Assembly (NCBI RefSeq): GCF_041435195.1
Contig: NZ_CP108106.1
Location: forward strand, 2,728,001 to 2,792,000
Length of the DNA stretch: 64,000 nucleotides
Reading direction: 5' to 3'
Source of the DNA: Streptomyces sp. NBC_00224
GTDB lineage: Bacteria > Actinomycetota > Actinomycetes > Streptomycetales > Streptomycetaceae
The notes beneath the pieces were generated by a model that was not told the origin of the DNA, did no database searches, and was given only the letters and a program-made list of their open reading frames with translations. The first letter of the stretch is position 1, and every line of letters begins with the position of its first letter. Of the stretch, positions 46,571 through 55,833 are shown in pieces. The translations under genes were made by a program, and so were the position numbers.

Positions 46571-47494
46571 ATGCTCCACACCGATGCCGATCTGGCACAG
46601 GTGCTGCACACCGGCCCGTTCCATCTGGCGCTGCGCGCCGCGCTCGCCGTCCGCGGACTTCCGCTGCAACGCGTCCAGCACCATCTCGCCGGGCGCGGCG
46701 TCAAGGTCGGCGTGACCAGCCTGAGTTACTGGCAGCAGGGCGCCCGGCGGCCGCAGCGCGCCGAGTCGCTGCGGGCGGTGCGCGCCCTGGAGGAGGTCCT
46801 CGGGCTGCCGGAGCGGTCGCTGCTGCGGCTGCTCGACGACGGCGAGGCGCGCGAGGCGGAACGCCCGGCGGGCCGCTCCTACCGCTCCCTGGTGGAGGCC
46901 TCCGGCGTCGTCGAGCGGCTGATAGCGGGCCTGGAGTCGCCGGTGGACGGCGGGCTGCACACCGTCGGCCACCAGGAGCGGGTGAGCATCGGGGCGCACC
47001 GGGAGCTGCTGGGCCGCGACTCCCAGCAGGTGGTGCGGGCCCACCGCGACGGCGTCGACCGCTATCTCGCCATCCACCACGGCGATCCGGGCTGCGACCC
47101 GTCCCGGGTCCAGGTGCGCGCCGCCGAGAACTGCCGCACCGGCCGGGTGCGCTGGGACACCGAGACCGGCGTCCTGGTGGCCGAGCTGCTCTTCGACGCC
47201 CGGCTGCGGGCCGGTGAGACGTACTTCTTCGGCTACGGCTTCGAGGACGGCACGGCGGGGTCGAGCAGCGAGTACGTACGCGGCTTCAGCTTCGCGGGCG
47301 GGCAGTACGTGCTCCAGGTCCGCTTCGACGAGCACGCGCTGCCCGCACGGTGCCGCCGCTTCGCGCAGACGTCGGCCGGCTCGACCCGCTCACCCCGCGG
47401 CGACCTGACGCTGAGCGGCCGGCACCGGACGGTGCACCTGGTCGAGCAGGGGGTACGGCCGGGGATCCTGGGGATCGACTGGGACTGGGCGTAG
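46571..47494 (+). CDS. XRE-like DNA-binding protein
   Basis: A 307-residue protein. Residues about 10-90 look like a helix-turn-helix of the XRE class (GVKVGVTSLSYWQQGARRPQ, then RALEEVLGLPERSLLRLL). The C-terminal 200 residues are beta-rich (VQVRAAENCRTGRVRW, YFFGYGFEDGT) and I do not recognise them. The ATG at 46571 has GAGGGAG upstream. It is divergent from the protease operon and could regulate it; that is inferred. Confidence 0.75.
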   Translation: MLHTDADLAQVLHTGPFHLALRAALAVRGLPLQRVQHHLAGRGVKVGVTSLSYWQQGARRPQRAESLRAVRALEEVLGLPERSLLRLLDDGEAREAERPAGRSYRSLVEASGVVERLIAGLESPVDGGLHTVGHQERVSIGAHRELLGRDSQQVVRAHRDGVDRYLAIHHGDPGCDPSRVQVRAAENCRTGRVRWDTETGVLVAELLFDARLRAGETYFFGYGFEDGTAGSSSEYVRGFSFAGGQYVLQVRFDEHALPARCRRFAQTSAGSTRSPRGDLTLSGRHRTVHLVEQGVRPGILGIDWDWA

Positions 47495-47500
47495 CGGTCC

Positions 47501-47523
47501 GCCTACGTACTACGTACGTAGGC
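47501..47523. terminator. Bidirectional terminator
   Basis: Perfect 10-bp arms GCCTACGTAC and GTACGTAGGC with a TAC loop, between the XRE gene and the convergent Rieske gene. Confidence 0.8.
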
Positions 47524-47531
47524 AGCAGAGG

Positions 47532-47960
47532 CTAGGCGTCCGGACCCGCGACGAGCTTGCCGTCCTTGACCTTCACCGGGACGGAGGGCAGCGGGACGGT
47601 CGCCGGGCCGTGGACCGGCTGTCCGGTCATCACGTTGAAGCGGCTGCCGTGGCAGGGGCAGTTCCCGTGCCCGTCCTCGATCTTGTCGAGGACGCAGCCG
47701 GCGTGGGTGCACTGGGCGCTGAACGCCTTGTACTCGCCCTTGGCCGGGCAGGACACCATCACGCGCTGCTCGCGGTAGAGCTTGGCCCCGCCGACCGGGA
47801 TCTCCTCGGGCGCACCCAGGGCGACCGGCTCGGTCGGGGTCGGCGTCTCGGCGTGGCCGAGCTTGGAGTCGGTGGAGCAGGCGGCCACTCCCAGCCCGGC
47901 GGCCCCGGCGAGGGCCGCGCCTTTCAGCACGGTACGACGGGCGGCGGGCTGGCCGGACAT
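47532..47960 (-). CDS. Rieske (2Fe-2S) lipoprotein, Tat-exported
   Basis: A 142-residue protein. The N-terminus has a twin-arginine motif (ARRTVLKGAALAGAAGLG) followed by the lipobox GVAAC, so it is probably Tat-exported and lipid-anchored. The Rieske ligands are CTHAGC and CPCHGS. It could pass electrons at the cell surface; no partner oxidoreductase is adjacent. The start at 47960 is the first ATG giving a proper signal. Confidence 0.88.
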   Translation of the reverse strand: MSGQPAARRTVLKGAALAGAAGLGVAACSTDSKLGHAETPTPTEPVALGAPEEIPVGGAKLYREQRVMVSCPAKGEYKAFSAQCTHAGCVLDKIEDGHGNCPCHGSRFNVMTGQPVHGPATVPLPSVPVKVKDGKLVAGPDA

Positions 47961-48078
47961 GGGGTCTCCACAGGTCATGGGGGGTTGGTGACGTATCCGA
48001 CGATACCGGCGGGAGCTGTGGGGCTGAGGGGTGGGTGGTGGCGGGGCCGGGGCTGGACGGGACCGGTCCGGATGGGTG

Positions 48079-48084
48079 TACGTT
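48079..48084 (+). promoter_or_regulatory. -10 element of the PfkB-family gene (leaderless)
   Basis: TACGTT, 7 nt before the GTG at 48092. Confidence 0.45.
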
Positions 48085-48091
48085 CGGCCGC

Positions 48092-48997
48092 GTGATCGTC
48101 GTCGCCGGAGAAGCCCTCATCGACCTCGTCCCCGAGCGCCCCGGCGACCGGCTGGGTCCCCTGTCGCCCCGGCTCGGGGGCGGCCCGTACAACACGGCGG
48201 TGGCCCTCGGGCGGCTCGGCGCCGAGGCCGCGTTCTGCTCCCGGGTGTCGACGGACGGCTTCGGCGAGGCCCTGCTCGACGGCCTGCGCGCCGCCGGTGT
48301 CGACACCTCCCTGGTCCAGCGCGGCCCCGAGCCGACGACGCTGGCGGTGGCGGCGGTCGGGGCGGACGGGGCCGCCGGATACGGCTTCTACGCCTCCGGC
48401 ACCGCGGACCGCCTCTTCGAGCTGCCGCCCGAACTCCCCTCCGGTGTACGGGCGCTGGCGCTCGGCACGTGCTCGCTGGTCCTGGAGCCCGGGGCGAGCG
48501 CGTACGAGGCGTTGCTTCGGCGGGAGTCGGGGCGGGGCGTGTTCACCCTGCTCGACCCGAACGTCCGCCCCGGCCTGGTCCCGGACGCGGACGCCTACCG
48601 GGCCCGCTTCCGCTCCTGGCTGCCGTACGTGTCCCTCCTGAAGCTGTCCGAGGAGGACGCGGCGTGGCTGGGCGGCGGGGTTCAGGAGTGGCTGGCGGCG
48701 GGGCCGGAGGCGGTGGTACTGACGCGGGGCGCGGCGGGGATGACCGTGTGGACCCGGTCCGGCGAGGAGGTCTCCGTCCCGGGCGAGCGGGTCGAGGTGG
48801 TCGACACGATCGGGGCGGGCGACACGGTGAACGCGGCGCTGCTGCATGCGGTGGCGGGGCGGGGTCCGCTGCCCGCGTCCGCGTGGTCCGCCGCGCTCGC
48901 GTACGCGGCCCACGCGGCGGCCCTGACCTGCGCGAAGCGGGGCGCACAGCCGCCACACGCCGAGTCCCTGAGAACCCCCACCCCGCCCGTTCCCTAA
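48092..48997 (+). CDS. PfkB family carbohydrate kinase
   Basis: A 301-residue ribokinase-fold sugar kinase. The N-terminal substrate motif is GGGPYNTAVALGRLG and the C-terminal signature, with the catalytic aspartate, is DTIGAGDTVNAALL. It is often annotated as a fructokinase; the sugar cannot be read from sequence. The GTG at 48092 follows a TACGTT hexamer by 7 nt, so the mRNA is probably leaderless. Confidence 0.88.
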   Translation: MIVVAGEALIDLVPERPGDRLGPLSPRLGGGPYNTAVALGRLGAEAAFCSRVSTDGFGEALLDGLRAAGVDTSLVQRGPEPTTLAVAAVGADGAAGYGFYASGTADRLFELPPELPSGVRALALGTCSLVLEPGASAYEALLRRESGRGVFTLLDPNVRPGLVPDADAYRARFRSWLPYVSLLKLSEEDAAWLGGGVQEWLAAGPEAVVLTRGAAGMTVWTRSGEEVSVPGERVEVVDTIGAGDTVNAALLHAVAGRGPLPASAWSAALAYAAHAAALTCAKRGAQPPHAESLRTPTPPVP

Positions 48998-49028
48998 ACC
49001 CTCCGGGGGTGGGTGGGGGCTGAGGTGG

Positions 49029-49058
49029 TTCTCCCGGGGGCTACGCCCCCGGACCCCC
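49029..49058 (+). repeat. CCCGGGGG hairpin repeat, copy 3
   Basis: TTCTCCCGGGGG, loop CTACG, CCCCCGGACCCCC; same family as 14788-14817 and 15663-15695. Confidence 0.65.
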
Positions 49059-49174
49059 GAGCGGGGCTACGCCCCTGCACCCGCTTGCGGGGCCTGCGGC
49101 CCCTGCACCCCGCTCCCGGGGGCCTTCTCGCCCCCGATACCCCCGCCGGGGCTGTGCCCCGGACCTCCGTTCGT

Positions 49175-49216
49175 CTGCGGGCCGTATGTGGCTGGTCGCG
49201 CAGTTCCCCGCGCCCC
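49175..49216 (-). repeat. 42-nt dispersed repeat, copy C (inverted)
   Basis: Reverse complement of the unit at 3606-3647. Together with copy D it forms a 151-bp inverted pair. Confidence 0.7.
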
Positions 49217-49282
49217 TGAAGGGGCGGGGCCTGCGGCCCCTGCCCCGCTCCTCGCACACCGGAGGGGCTGGAGGTGCCTTAA

Positions 49283-49325
49283 GGGGCGCGGGGAACTGCG
49301 CGACCAGCCCCCACCGGGCCCGCAG
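49283..49325 (+). repeat. 42-nt dispersed repeat, copy D
   Basis: Direct copy of the unit at 3606-3647, inverted relative to copy C, 66 bp away. Confidence 0.7.
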
Positions 49326-49420
49326 ACAAACACGGGATCCGGGGCACAGCCCCCGCGGGAGCCGGGCCCGCAGCCGGAGAACCGGGGCCCCGGGGGCCGA
49401 AACCCCCGGGACCAAGGGGC

Positions 49421-52378
49421 TCAGGCCTTCCGGGCCCGGGATGCCGTCTTCTTGGCCGGGGCCTTGGCCACCGCCTTCTTCGCCGGCGCCCGCTTCGCCG
49501 CCCTCCGCACAGGAGCCGACTCCGCGTCGCTGATCCGGTCCGCGCCCAGAATGTCGCGCAGGAACTTCCCCGTGTGGCTCGCGGCCACCGACGCGACCTG
49601 CTCCGGCGTGCCCTCGGCGATCACCAGGCCACCGCCGCTGCCGCCCTCGGGGCCCATGTCCACGACCCAGTCCGCCGTCTTGATGACATCGAGGTTGTGC
49701 TCGATGACGATCACCGAGTTCCCCTTGTCGACGAGTCCCGACAAGACCTTGATCAGCTTCGAGATGTCCTCGAAGTGGAGGCCGGTCGTCGGCTCGTCCA
49801 GGACGTACACCGTCCGCCCCGTCGACCGCTTCTGCAGCTCCGACGCGAGCTTCACGCGCTGCGCCTCGCCGCCCGACAGCGTCGGGGCCGACTGGCCGAG
49901 CCGGACGTAGCCGAGCCCCACCTCGTTCAGCGTCCGCAGGTGACGGGCGATCGTCGGCACCGCCTCGAAGAAGTCCAGCGCCTCCTCGATCGGCATGTCG
50001 AGGACCTCGGCGATGGACTTGCCCTTGTAGTGGACCTCCAGCGTCTCCCGGTTGTAGCGCGCCCCGTGGCAGACCTCGCACGGCACGTACACGTCCGGAA
50101 GGAAGTTCATCTCGATCTTGATCGTGCCGTCGCCCGAGCAGTTCTCGCAGCGGCCACCCTTGACGTTGAAGGAGAACCGGCCCGGGAGGTACCCCCGCAC
50201 CTTCGCCTCCATCGTCTCGGCGAACAGCTTGCGCACGTTGTCGAAGACGCCCGTGTACGTCGCCGGGTTCGACCGCGGCGTACGGCCGATCGGCGACTGG
50301 TCGACGTGGACGACCTTGTCGACCAGGTCGTCGCCCTCCACGCGCGTGTGCCGCCCGGGCACCGCCCGCGCGCCGTTCAGCTCGCGCGCCAGGTGCGTGT
50401 AGAGGATGTCGTTGACCAGGGTCGACTTTCCGGAGCCGGAGACACCGGTAACCGCGGTCAGCACGCCGAGCGGGAACGAGACGTCGATGTCCCGGAGGTT
50501 GTTCTCCTTGGCCCCGTGCACGGTGAGCTGGCGCGAGGGGTCCGCGGGGCGCCGTAGGTCCGGCAGCGGGATGGACTTCTTGCCCGACAGATACTGCCCC
50601 GTCATCGACTCCTTGTTGGCGAGGAGCTGCTTCAACGGGCCGCTGTGGACGACCTTTCCGCCGTGCTCACCGGCGCCCGGGCCGATGTCGACGACCCAGT
50701 CGGCCACCTTGATGGTGTCCTCGTCGTGCTCGACGACGATGAGCGTGTTGCCCATGTCGCGCAGGCGGACCAGCGTCTCGATCAACCGGTGGTTGTCCCG
50801 CTGGTGCAGACCGATCGACGGCTCGTCCAGCACGTACAGCACGCCGACCAGGCCCGAGCCGATCTGGGTGGCGAGGCGGATGCGCTGGGCTTCGCCGCCC
50901 GACAGCGTCCCGGCGGCGCGGTTGAGCGAGAGGTAGTCGAGGCCGACGTCGACGAGGAAGCGCAGCCGCTCGTTGACCTCCTTCAGGACCCGCTCGGCGA
51001 TCTTCTTGTCGCGCGCGTTGAGCTTGAGCTCGCCGAGGAAGTCGGCGCAGTCGCTGATCGACATCGCGGAGACCTCGGCGATGGAGCGGTCCATCACGGT
51101 GACCGCGAGGACCAGCGGCTTCAGTCGCGAGCCCTCACAGGTCGGGCAGTGGACCTCGCGCATATAGCCCTCGAAGCGCTCGCGCGCCCCGTCGGACTCC
51201 GCCTCCGAGTGACGCCGCTTGACGAACGGCACGGCGCCCTCGAAGGAGGTCGTGTACGCGCGCTCCCGCCCGTACCGGTTCCGGTAGCGCACCTCGATCT
51301 GCGTCTTGTGGCCGTACAGCAGCGCCTTCTTGGCGCGCTGCGGCAGTCCCGCCCAGGGGATGTCCGTACGGAAGCCGAGCTCTTCGGCGAGCGCGCCGAC
51401 CAGGCGGGCGAAGTAGTCCTTGGTGTGGCCGAGCGACCACGGGGAGACCGCGCCCTCGTCGAGGGACTTCTCCTCGTCCGGGATGATCAGCTCGGGGTCG
51501 ACCTCCATGCGCGTACCGATGCCCGTGCAGTCGGGGCAGGCGCCGAAGGGCGAGTTGAAGGAGAAGGAGCGCGGCTCCAGCTCCTCGAAGGACAGGTCGT
51601 CGTACGGGCAGTACAGATGCTCCGAGTACATCCGCTCGCGCTCGGGGTCGTCGGCGGCCAGGTCGACGAAGTCGAGCACCACCATGCCGCCGGACAGGCC
51701 GAGCGCGGTCTCCACCGAGTCGGTGAGGCGGCGCTTGGCGGAGTCCTTCACGGTGAGGCGGTCGATGACCACCTCGATGGTGTGCTTCTCCTGCTTCTTG
51801 AGCTTGGGCGGCTCGGAGAGCTGGATCGTCTCGCCGTCCACGCGCGCGCGGCTGTAGCCCTTGGTCTGGAGGTCGGCGAAGAGGTCGACGAACTCGCCCT
51901 TGCGCTCGCGCACCAGCGGCGAGAGCACCTGGAAGCGGCTGCCCTCGGGGAGTTCGAGCACCTTGTCGACGATGGCCTGCGGCGACTGGCGGGTGATCGG
52001 CCGGCGGCACTCGGGGCAGTGCGGCTTGCCGATGCGCGCGAAGAGCAGACGCAGGTAGTCGTAGACCTCGGTGATGGTGCCGACCGTCGAGCGCGGGTTG
52101 CGCGAGGTCGACTTCTGGTCGATGGAGACCGCGGGCGACAGACCTTCAATGAAGTCGACGTCCGGCTTGTCCATCTGGCCGAGGAACTGGCGGGCGTACG
52201 AGGAGAGCGACTCGACGTAACGGCGCTGCCCCTCGGCGAAGATCGTGTCGAACGCGAGGGACGACTTGCCCGACCCCGAGAGCCCGGTGAAGACGATGAG
52301 GGAGTCGCGCGGGAGGTCGAGCGAGACGTTCTTGAGATTGTGCTCGCGCGCGCCACGGACGATGAGACGGTCGGCCAC
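49421..52378 (-). CDS. uvrA: Excinuclease ABC subunit UvrA
   Basis: A 985-residue damage-recognition ATPase with two ABC modules: [12 protein letters not shown] and [13 protein letters not shown]alker A motifs, two LSGGEAQR signatures, and zinc-binding CxxC pairs. The GTG at 52378 ([17 protein letters not shown]) is preferred, with AAAGG 11 nt upstream; an earlier GTG at 52390 overlaps that site. The C-terminus ends with a lysine/alanine tail ([15 protein letters not shown]). The upstream gap shows no SOS box I recognise. Confidence 0.96.
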   Translation of the reverse strand: MADRLIVRGAREHNLKNVSLDLPRDSLIVFTGLSGSGKSSLAFDTIFAEGQRRYVESLSSYARQFLGQMDKPDVDFIEGLSPAVSIDQKSTSRNPRSTVGTITEVYDYLRLLFARIGKPHCPECRRPITRQSPQAIVDKVLELPEGSRFQVLSPLVRERKGEFVDLFADLQTKGYSRARVDGETIQLSEPPKLKKQEKHTIEVVIDRLTVKDSAKRRLTDSVETALGLSGGMVVLDFVDLAADDPERERMYSEHLYCPYDDLSFEELEPRSFSFNSPFGACPDCTGIGTRMEVDPELIIPDEEKSLDEGAVSPWSLGHTKDYFARLVGALAEELGFRTDIPWAGLPQRAKKALLYGHKTQIEVRYRNRYGRERAYTTSFEGAVPFVKRRHSEAESDGARERFEGYMREVHCPTCEGSRLKPLVLAVTVMDRSIAEVSAMSISDCADFLGELKLNARDKKIAERVLKEVNERLRFLVDVGLDYLSLNRAAGTLSGGEAQRIRLATQIGSGLVGVLYVLDEPSIGLHQRDNHRLIETLVRLRDMGNTLIVVEHDEDTIKVADWVVDIGPGAGEHGGKVVHSGPLKQLLANKESMTGQYLSGKKSIPLPDLRRPADPSRQLTVHGAKENNLRDIDVSFPLGVLTAVTGVSGSGKSTLVNDILYTHLARELNGARAVPGRHTRVEGDDLVDKVVHVDQSPIGRTPRSNPATYTGVFDNVRKLFAETMEAKVRGYLPGRFSFNVKGGRCENCSGDGTIKIEMNFLPDVYVPCEVCHGARYNRETLEVHYKGKSIAEVLDMPIEEALDFFEAVPTIARHLRTLNEVGLGYVRLGQSAPTLSGGEAQRVKLASELQKRSTGRTVYVLDEPTTGLHFEDISKLIKVLSGLVDKGNSVIVIEHNLDVIKTADWVVDMGPEGGSGGGLVIAEGTPEQVASVAASHTGKFLRDILGADRISDAESAPVRRAAKRAPAKKAVAKAPAKKTASRARKA

Positions 52379-52560
52379 GCCGGTCCGCACCTTTCTTGAA
52401 GAGAAGCAGGGGGCTGAGCCCCCGTCTCAGACTATGGGGGGCCGCCAGGGCGATGGATCGTTTTACAGCCAAGGATGCCTGATGCCACTGACGAGCCTAT
52501 AGCACGCGCATTCGATTTACGGACTCGTCCAAGCGGCTTCACCCGAATGAGTGGCGGGAC

Positions 52561-52566
52561 TATCGT
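52561..52566 (+). promoter_or_regulatory. -10 element of the 52574 gene (leaderless)
   Basis: TATCGT, 7 nt before the ATG at 52574. Confidence 0.5.
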
Positions 52567-52573
52567 CGGCGCC

Positions 52574-53260
52574 ATGATTGATCATGCGCACGACCTGGCA
52601 TCTGTACGGGAAGCCACCGACCGGCTGCTCACCGCAGCCGCCGAACTGGACAACGCGGCAGTCGCCGAGCCGTCACGGCTGCCGGGCTGGAGCCGCGGGC
52701 ACGTGCTCGCCCATGTCGCCCGCAACGCGGACGCGCTCGTCAACGTGCTCGCCGGCCGCCCCATGTACGAGAGCGCCGAGGCCCGGGACGCCGACATCGC
52801 GCGCGACGCGGCGCGCCCGCTCGACGCCCACCTCGCCGACCTGCGCGAGAGCGCGGCCCGCTTCCAGGAGGAGGGCGCCCGGCCCGCCGACTGGACCCGC
52901 ACGGTCGAGCTCCGCAACGGCGTCCTCGACCAGGCCGCCCGCATCCCCTTCCGGCGGCTGATCGAGGTCGAGCTGCACCACGTCGACCTGGGGGTCGGCT
53001 ACGACCTTGAGGACCTGCCGGACGAGTTCGTCCGGCGCGAGATCCAGTTCCTGGCCGACCGCTTCTCGGGGAGCGCCTCGGTTCCGCCGGTCACCCTCAC
53101 CGGCAACAACGGCCACACCCTGCGCACCGGCGGCACCGAGGGCACCCCGGTGACCGTCGGCGGCCCGGCATGGGACCTGCTGGGCTGGCTCGCGGGCCGC
53201 AGGGACGGCGCCGCCCTGGAGGCCTCGGGCGGCCCGCTGCCCGCCCTGCCGCCCCTGTAG
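52574..53260 (+). CDS. Maleylpyruvate isomerase-type mycothiol-dependent enzyme
   Basis: A 228-residue DinB-fold protein of the mycothiol-dependent maleylpyruvate isomerase family. The helical N-terminal domain has HVLAHVARNADALVN and the later EVELHHVDLGVGY, which supply putative zinc ligands. The substrate is unknown. The ATG at 52574 lies 7 nt after TATCGT (leaderless); an upstream in-frame ATG at 52475 lacks a ribosome-binding site. It is followed 21 bp later by a metallo-hydrolase gene that has its own -10 element. Confidence 0.85.
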   Translation: MIDHAHDLASVREATDRLLTAAAELDNAAVAEPSRLPGWSRGHVLAHVARNADALVNVLAGRPMYESAEARDADIARDAARPLDAHLADLRESAARFQEEGARPADWTRTVELRNGVLDQAARIPFRRLIEVELHHVDLGVGYDLEDLPDEFVRREIQFLADRFSGSASVPPVTLTGNNGHTLRTGGTEGTPVTVGGPAWDLLGWLAGRRDGAALEASGGPLPALPPL

Positions 53261-53269
53261 GCCCGGCGT

Positions 53270-53275
53270 TACGCT
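53270..53275 (+). promoter_or_regulatory. -10 element of the 53282 gene (leaderless)
   Basis: TACGCT, 6 nt before the ATG at 53282. Confidence 0.5.
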
Positions 53276-53281
53276 GAGCCC

Positions 53282-53938
53282 ATGACGTACAGCGGCACGG
53301 TGAAGGTCGGCGGTCCGGCGGATGTCCACGAGCTCGGGGATCTGATGATCTCCAAGGTCGCGGTCGGCCCGATGGACAACAACGCGTATTTGCTGCGCTG
53401 CCGGGCCACCGGCGAGCAGCTGCTGATCGACGCGGCGGCCGAGCCCTCGACCCTCCTGACGCTGATCGGTGACGACGGCATCAAGTCCGTCGTCACCACC
53501 CACCGTCACGGCGACCACTGGCAGGCGCTCGCCGAGGTCGTCGCCGCCACCGGCGCGACGACCTACGCGGGCCGCTACGACGCCGAGGGGATCCCCGTGC
53601 CGACCGACGTCCCCGTCGAAGACGGGGACACGATCCGCGTCGGCCGGGTCGAGCTGACCGCCCGCCGCCTGGTCGGCCACACCCCGGGCTCGATCGCGCT
53701 GTTCTACGACGACCCGCACGGCCACCCGCACCTGTTCACCGGCGACTGCCTGTTCCCGGGCGGGGTCGGCAACACCCACAAGGACCCGCAGGCCTTCGCC
53801 AGCCTCATCCACGACGTGGAGACCAAGCTCTTCGCGGTCCTGCCGGACGAGACCTGGGTCTACCCGGGCCACGGCAACGACACCACGCTCGGCGAGGAAC
53901 GCCCCAAGCTGCCGGAGTGGCACGCGCGCGGCTGGTAG
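53282..53938 (+). CDS. MBL-fold metallo-hydrolase
   Basis: A 218-residue glyoxalase-II-like metallo-beta-lactamase-fold enzyme. The metal motif HxHxDH is THRHGDHW; later ligands are in GHTPGSIALF, FTGDCLF and PGHGND. It may hydrolyse a thioester; the substrate is unknown. It is probably leaderless (TACGCT 6 nt upstream). Confidence 0.9.
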   Translation: MTYSGTVKVGGPADVHELGDLMISKVAVGPMDNNAYLLRCRATGEQLLIDAAAEPSTLLTLIGDDGIKSVVTTHRHGDHWQALAEVVAATGATTYAGRYDAEGIPVPTDVPVEDGDTIRVGRVELTARRLVGHTPGSIALFYDDPHGHPHLFTGDCLFPGGVGNTHKDPQAFASLIHDVETKLFAVLPDETWVYPGHGNDTTLGEERPKLPEWHARGW

Positions 53939-53969
53939 CCCCATCGGGCCGAGCGCTCGTTCACGGCGC

Positions 53970-53989
53970 GGGCGTGCTTCCGCACGCCC
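53970..53989 (+). terminator. Terminator after the metallo-hydrolase gene
   Basis: GGGCGTGC-TTCC-GCACGCCC, an 8-bp stem with a tetraloop 31 bp beyond the stop. Confidence 0.7.
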
Positions 53990-54026
53990 CCCGTAACCGC
54001 CCGTAAGCACGGGTAGTTGGCGCGGC

Positions 54027-55349
54027 ATGCGCTTCTCCCCCGCCTCTCCCCCCACACACGCACCACCGTCGATGACCCGGCTCGCCGCCGCCTCGCTCGC
54101 CGGGACGGCGGTCGAGTTCTACGACTTCTTTGTGTACGGGACGGCCGCCGCGCTCGTCCTGGGCCCGCTCTTCTTCCCGACGTTCTCCCCGCTCGCCGGC
54201 ACCTTGGCCGCTTTCGGCACCTTCGGGATCGGGTTCATCGCCCGTCCGCTCGGTTCTGTCGTCTTCGGTCATATCGGTGACCGGTACGGACGACGACCGG
54301 TGCTGTTCCTCTCGCTGCTCCTGACCGGTCTCGCCACGGTCGCCATCGGCTGTGTGCCCTCGTACGCGACGATCGGGGCCGCCGCCCCCGTCCTGCTGCT
54401 CGTGCTGCGCTTCCTTCAGGGGCTCGGGCTCGGCGGCGAGTGGGGCGGGGCGGTGCTGCTCACCGTGGAACACGCGCCCGCGCGGCGCCGCGCCCTGTGG
54501 TCGTCCATTCCGCAGATGGGCCCGTCCCTGGGGTTCCTGCTGGCCAACGGCGTGATGCTGGCGCTGTCGGCGGGGCTGACGGACGCCGAGTTCCGGGCGT
54601 GGGGGTGGCGGATCCCGTTCTGGGGGGCGGGGCTGCTCGCGGCGGGCGGGCTGCTGCTGCGCTCCTCCCTCACCGAGACCCCGCAGTTCCAGGAGCTCGG
54701 CGAACGCGCCCGGCTGCCGCTGGCGGAGGTGCTCCGCGACCACTGGCGGCTGGTGCTGCTGACGGCGGGGGCGCTGTCGGTCGGGTACGCCGTCTTCTAC
54801 GCGGTGACCACCTGGGCCCTGGCGTACGCCACCGAGCGCCTCGGCGTGAGCCGTACGGTCATGCTCGTCTGCGTCATGGCCGCCGTCGCCGTCAAGGGCG
54901 CGCTGACCCCGGTCTCGGCCATGCTCGCCGACCGCTACGGGCGGCGGCCGCTCTGTCTGGCGGGGTGCACGGCCTGCGCGCTGTGGATGTTCCCGACGGT
55001 CGCGCTGCTCCAGACCGGCGAACCGCTGCTGATGTTCGCCGGGATCCTGGGTGCGCTGCTCGCGTTCATCACCATGTTCGCGGTGATCGCGGCCTATCTG
55101 CCGGAGCTCTACGAGCCCCGGGTGCGCTGCACGGGCGCGGCCGTCGGCTACAACCTGGGCGGGGTGCTGGGCGGCGCGCTGACCCCGCTCGTGGCGACCG
55201 CGCTGGCACGGGGCGAGGGGCCGCCGTGGGGCGTGGCGGCCTATCTGACCGGGGTCGCGCTGCTGAGCCTCGGCTGTTTCGCTCTCCTGCCGGAGACCCG
55301 GCCGGTGCCCGAGCCGGCGGAGACCGGCCCGGAGGCGGCACCCGCCTGA
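54027..55349 (+). CDS. MFS transporter, metabolite:H+ symporter (MHS) type
   Basis: A 440-residue protein with about twelve helices. The MHS signature GTAVEFYDFFVYGTAAALV opens TM1, and GHIGDRYGRRPVLF and GLGLGGEWGGAVLL are the family loops. It imports an organic acid or similar solute; the substrate is not determinable. The first ATG at 54027 gives a 15-residue lead before the family start at MTRLAAASL; the later ATG is also possible. A perfect palindromic terminator follows. Confidence 0.88.
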   Translation: MRFSPASPPTHAPPSMTRLAAASLAGTAVEFYDFFVYGTAAALVLGPLFFPTFSPLAGTLAAFGTFGIGFIARPLGSVVFGHIGDRYGRRPVLFLSLLLTGLATVAIGCVPSYATIGAAAPVLLLVLRFLQGLGLGGEWGGAVLLTVEHAPARRRALWSSIPQMGPSLGFLLANGVMLALSAGLTDAEFRAWGWRIPFWGAGLLAAGGLLLRSSLTETPQFQELGERARLPLAEVLRDHWRLVLLTAGALSVGYAVFYAVTTWALAYATERLGVSRTVMLVCVMAAVAVKGALTPVSAMLADRYGRRPLCLAGCTACALWMFPTVALLQTGEPLLMFAGILGALLAFITMFAVIAAYLPELYEPRVRCTGAAVGYNLGGVLGGALTPLVATALARGEGPPWGVAAYLTGVALLSLGCFALLPETRPVPEPAETGPEAAPA

Positions 55350-55357
55350 CCGCCTGG

Positions 55358-55383
55358 GGCGCCCGCCGGATCCGGCGGGCGCC
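55358..55383. terminator. Bidirectional terminator
   Basis: A 26-bp perfect palindrome (GGCGCCCGCCGGA and its complement), between the MHS transporter and the convergent small gene. Confidence 0.8.
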
Positions 55384-55388
55384 GGGCG

Positions 55389-55694
55389 CTACAGGGACTC
55401 CGACTCCGCCACGTCGCAGTCCGTGAAGGCGGGCGGTCGCGTCGACAGCGCCGCGAGCTGCTTGGCGAGCTCGGTCGTCTCCGGCGCGTCGCTGTTGGCC
55501 ATCGCGTCCTCGTACGAGTCGAACTCGACCACGGCCAGATAGCGGTTCGGATTGGCCCGGTCGCGCAGCAGGGTGCGGTGCGAGGGGCCGAGCTTGCGGC
55601 CCTCCGCCCGGGCCCTCTCCTCGTACTGGCGGATGAGCTCGCGCATCTCGTCCGCACGCTCGGTCTCGAAGTCGATGATCTGCGCGAACTTCAT
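55389..55694 (-). CDS. Small conserved hypothetical protein (dimeric alpha-beta barrel-like)
   Basis: A 101-residue soluble protein (KFAQIIDFETERADEMREL ... NRYLAVVEFDSYEDAMANS). The pattern of a beta strand, long helix, then YLAVVEF strand resembles ABM/dimeric alpha-beta barrel proteins, but no specific family is certain. The ATG at 55694 has AGGAGG upstream. Confidence 0.75.
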   Translation of the reverse strand: MKFAQIIDFETERADEMRELIRQYEERARAEGRKLGPSHRTLLRDRANPNRYLAVVEFDSYEDAMANSDAPETTELAKQLAALSTRPPAFTDCDVAESESL

Positions 55695-55799
55695 GGGGTC
55701 CTCCTGGTCCGCGGCGCCCCCGCGGACCGGGAGCTCTCCCCGTCCAAGCAAGCACCGGCCGACGGGCACGGCAACTCCGCGCCCGGCCGACCGGTGCGC

Positions 55800-55827
55800 G
55801 CGCCGGTGCGGTTGCACCGCGCGCCCC
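55800..55827 (-). terminator. Terminator of terC
   Basis: A GC-rich stem around GGTGC-GGTT-GCACC with CGCGC extensions, just after the terC stop. Confidence 0.5.
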
Positions 55828-55833
55828 CGGGGG

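Larger units (their letters stand above)
48998..49420. other. Repeat-rich non-coding gap between the PfkB gene and uvrA
   Basis: No gene was recognised. It contains a run of G/C-rich hairpins: the CCCGGGGG repeat (49029-49058), a GCGGGGCCTGCGGCCCC-type stem twice, and two inverted copies of the 42-nt repeat (49175-49216 and 49283-49325). Open frames here are products of the repeats. Confidence 0.7.

Noticed and set aside
48998..49420. Possible CRISPR or tandem array because of repeated GC blocks
   Set aside because: The repeats are palindromic, unequal in spacing and of different types; there is no regular spacer structure and no cas gene.
52391..52573. SOS (LexA) box in front of uvrA
   Set aside because: No GAAC-N4-GTTC-like sequence was found in the uvrA upstream gap or just upstream of uvrB or uvrC.
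54014..54026. Leaderless promoter for the MHS transporter (TAGTTG 7 nt before the ATG)
   Set aside because: The hexamer lacks the final T that is the best-conserved -10 base, so I left it out of the leaderless set.
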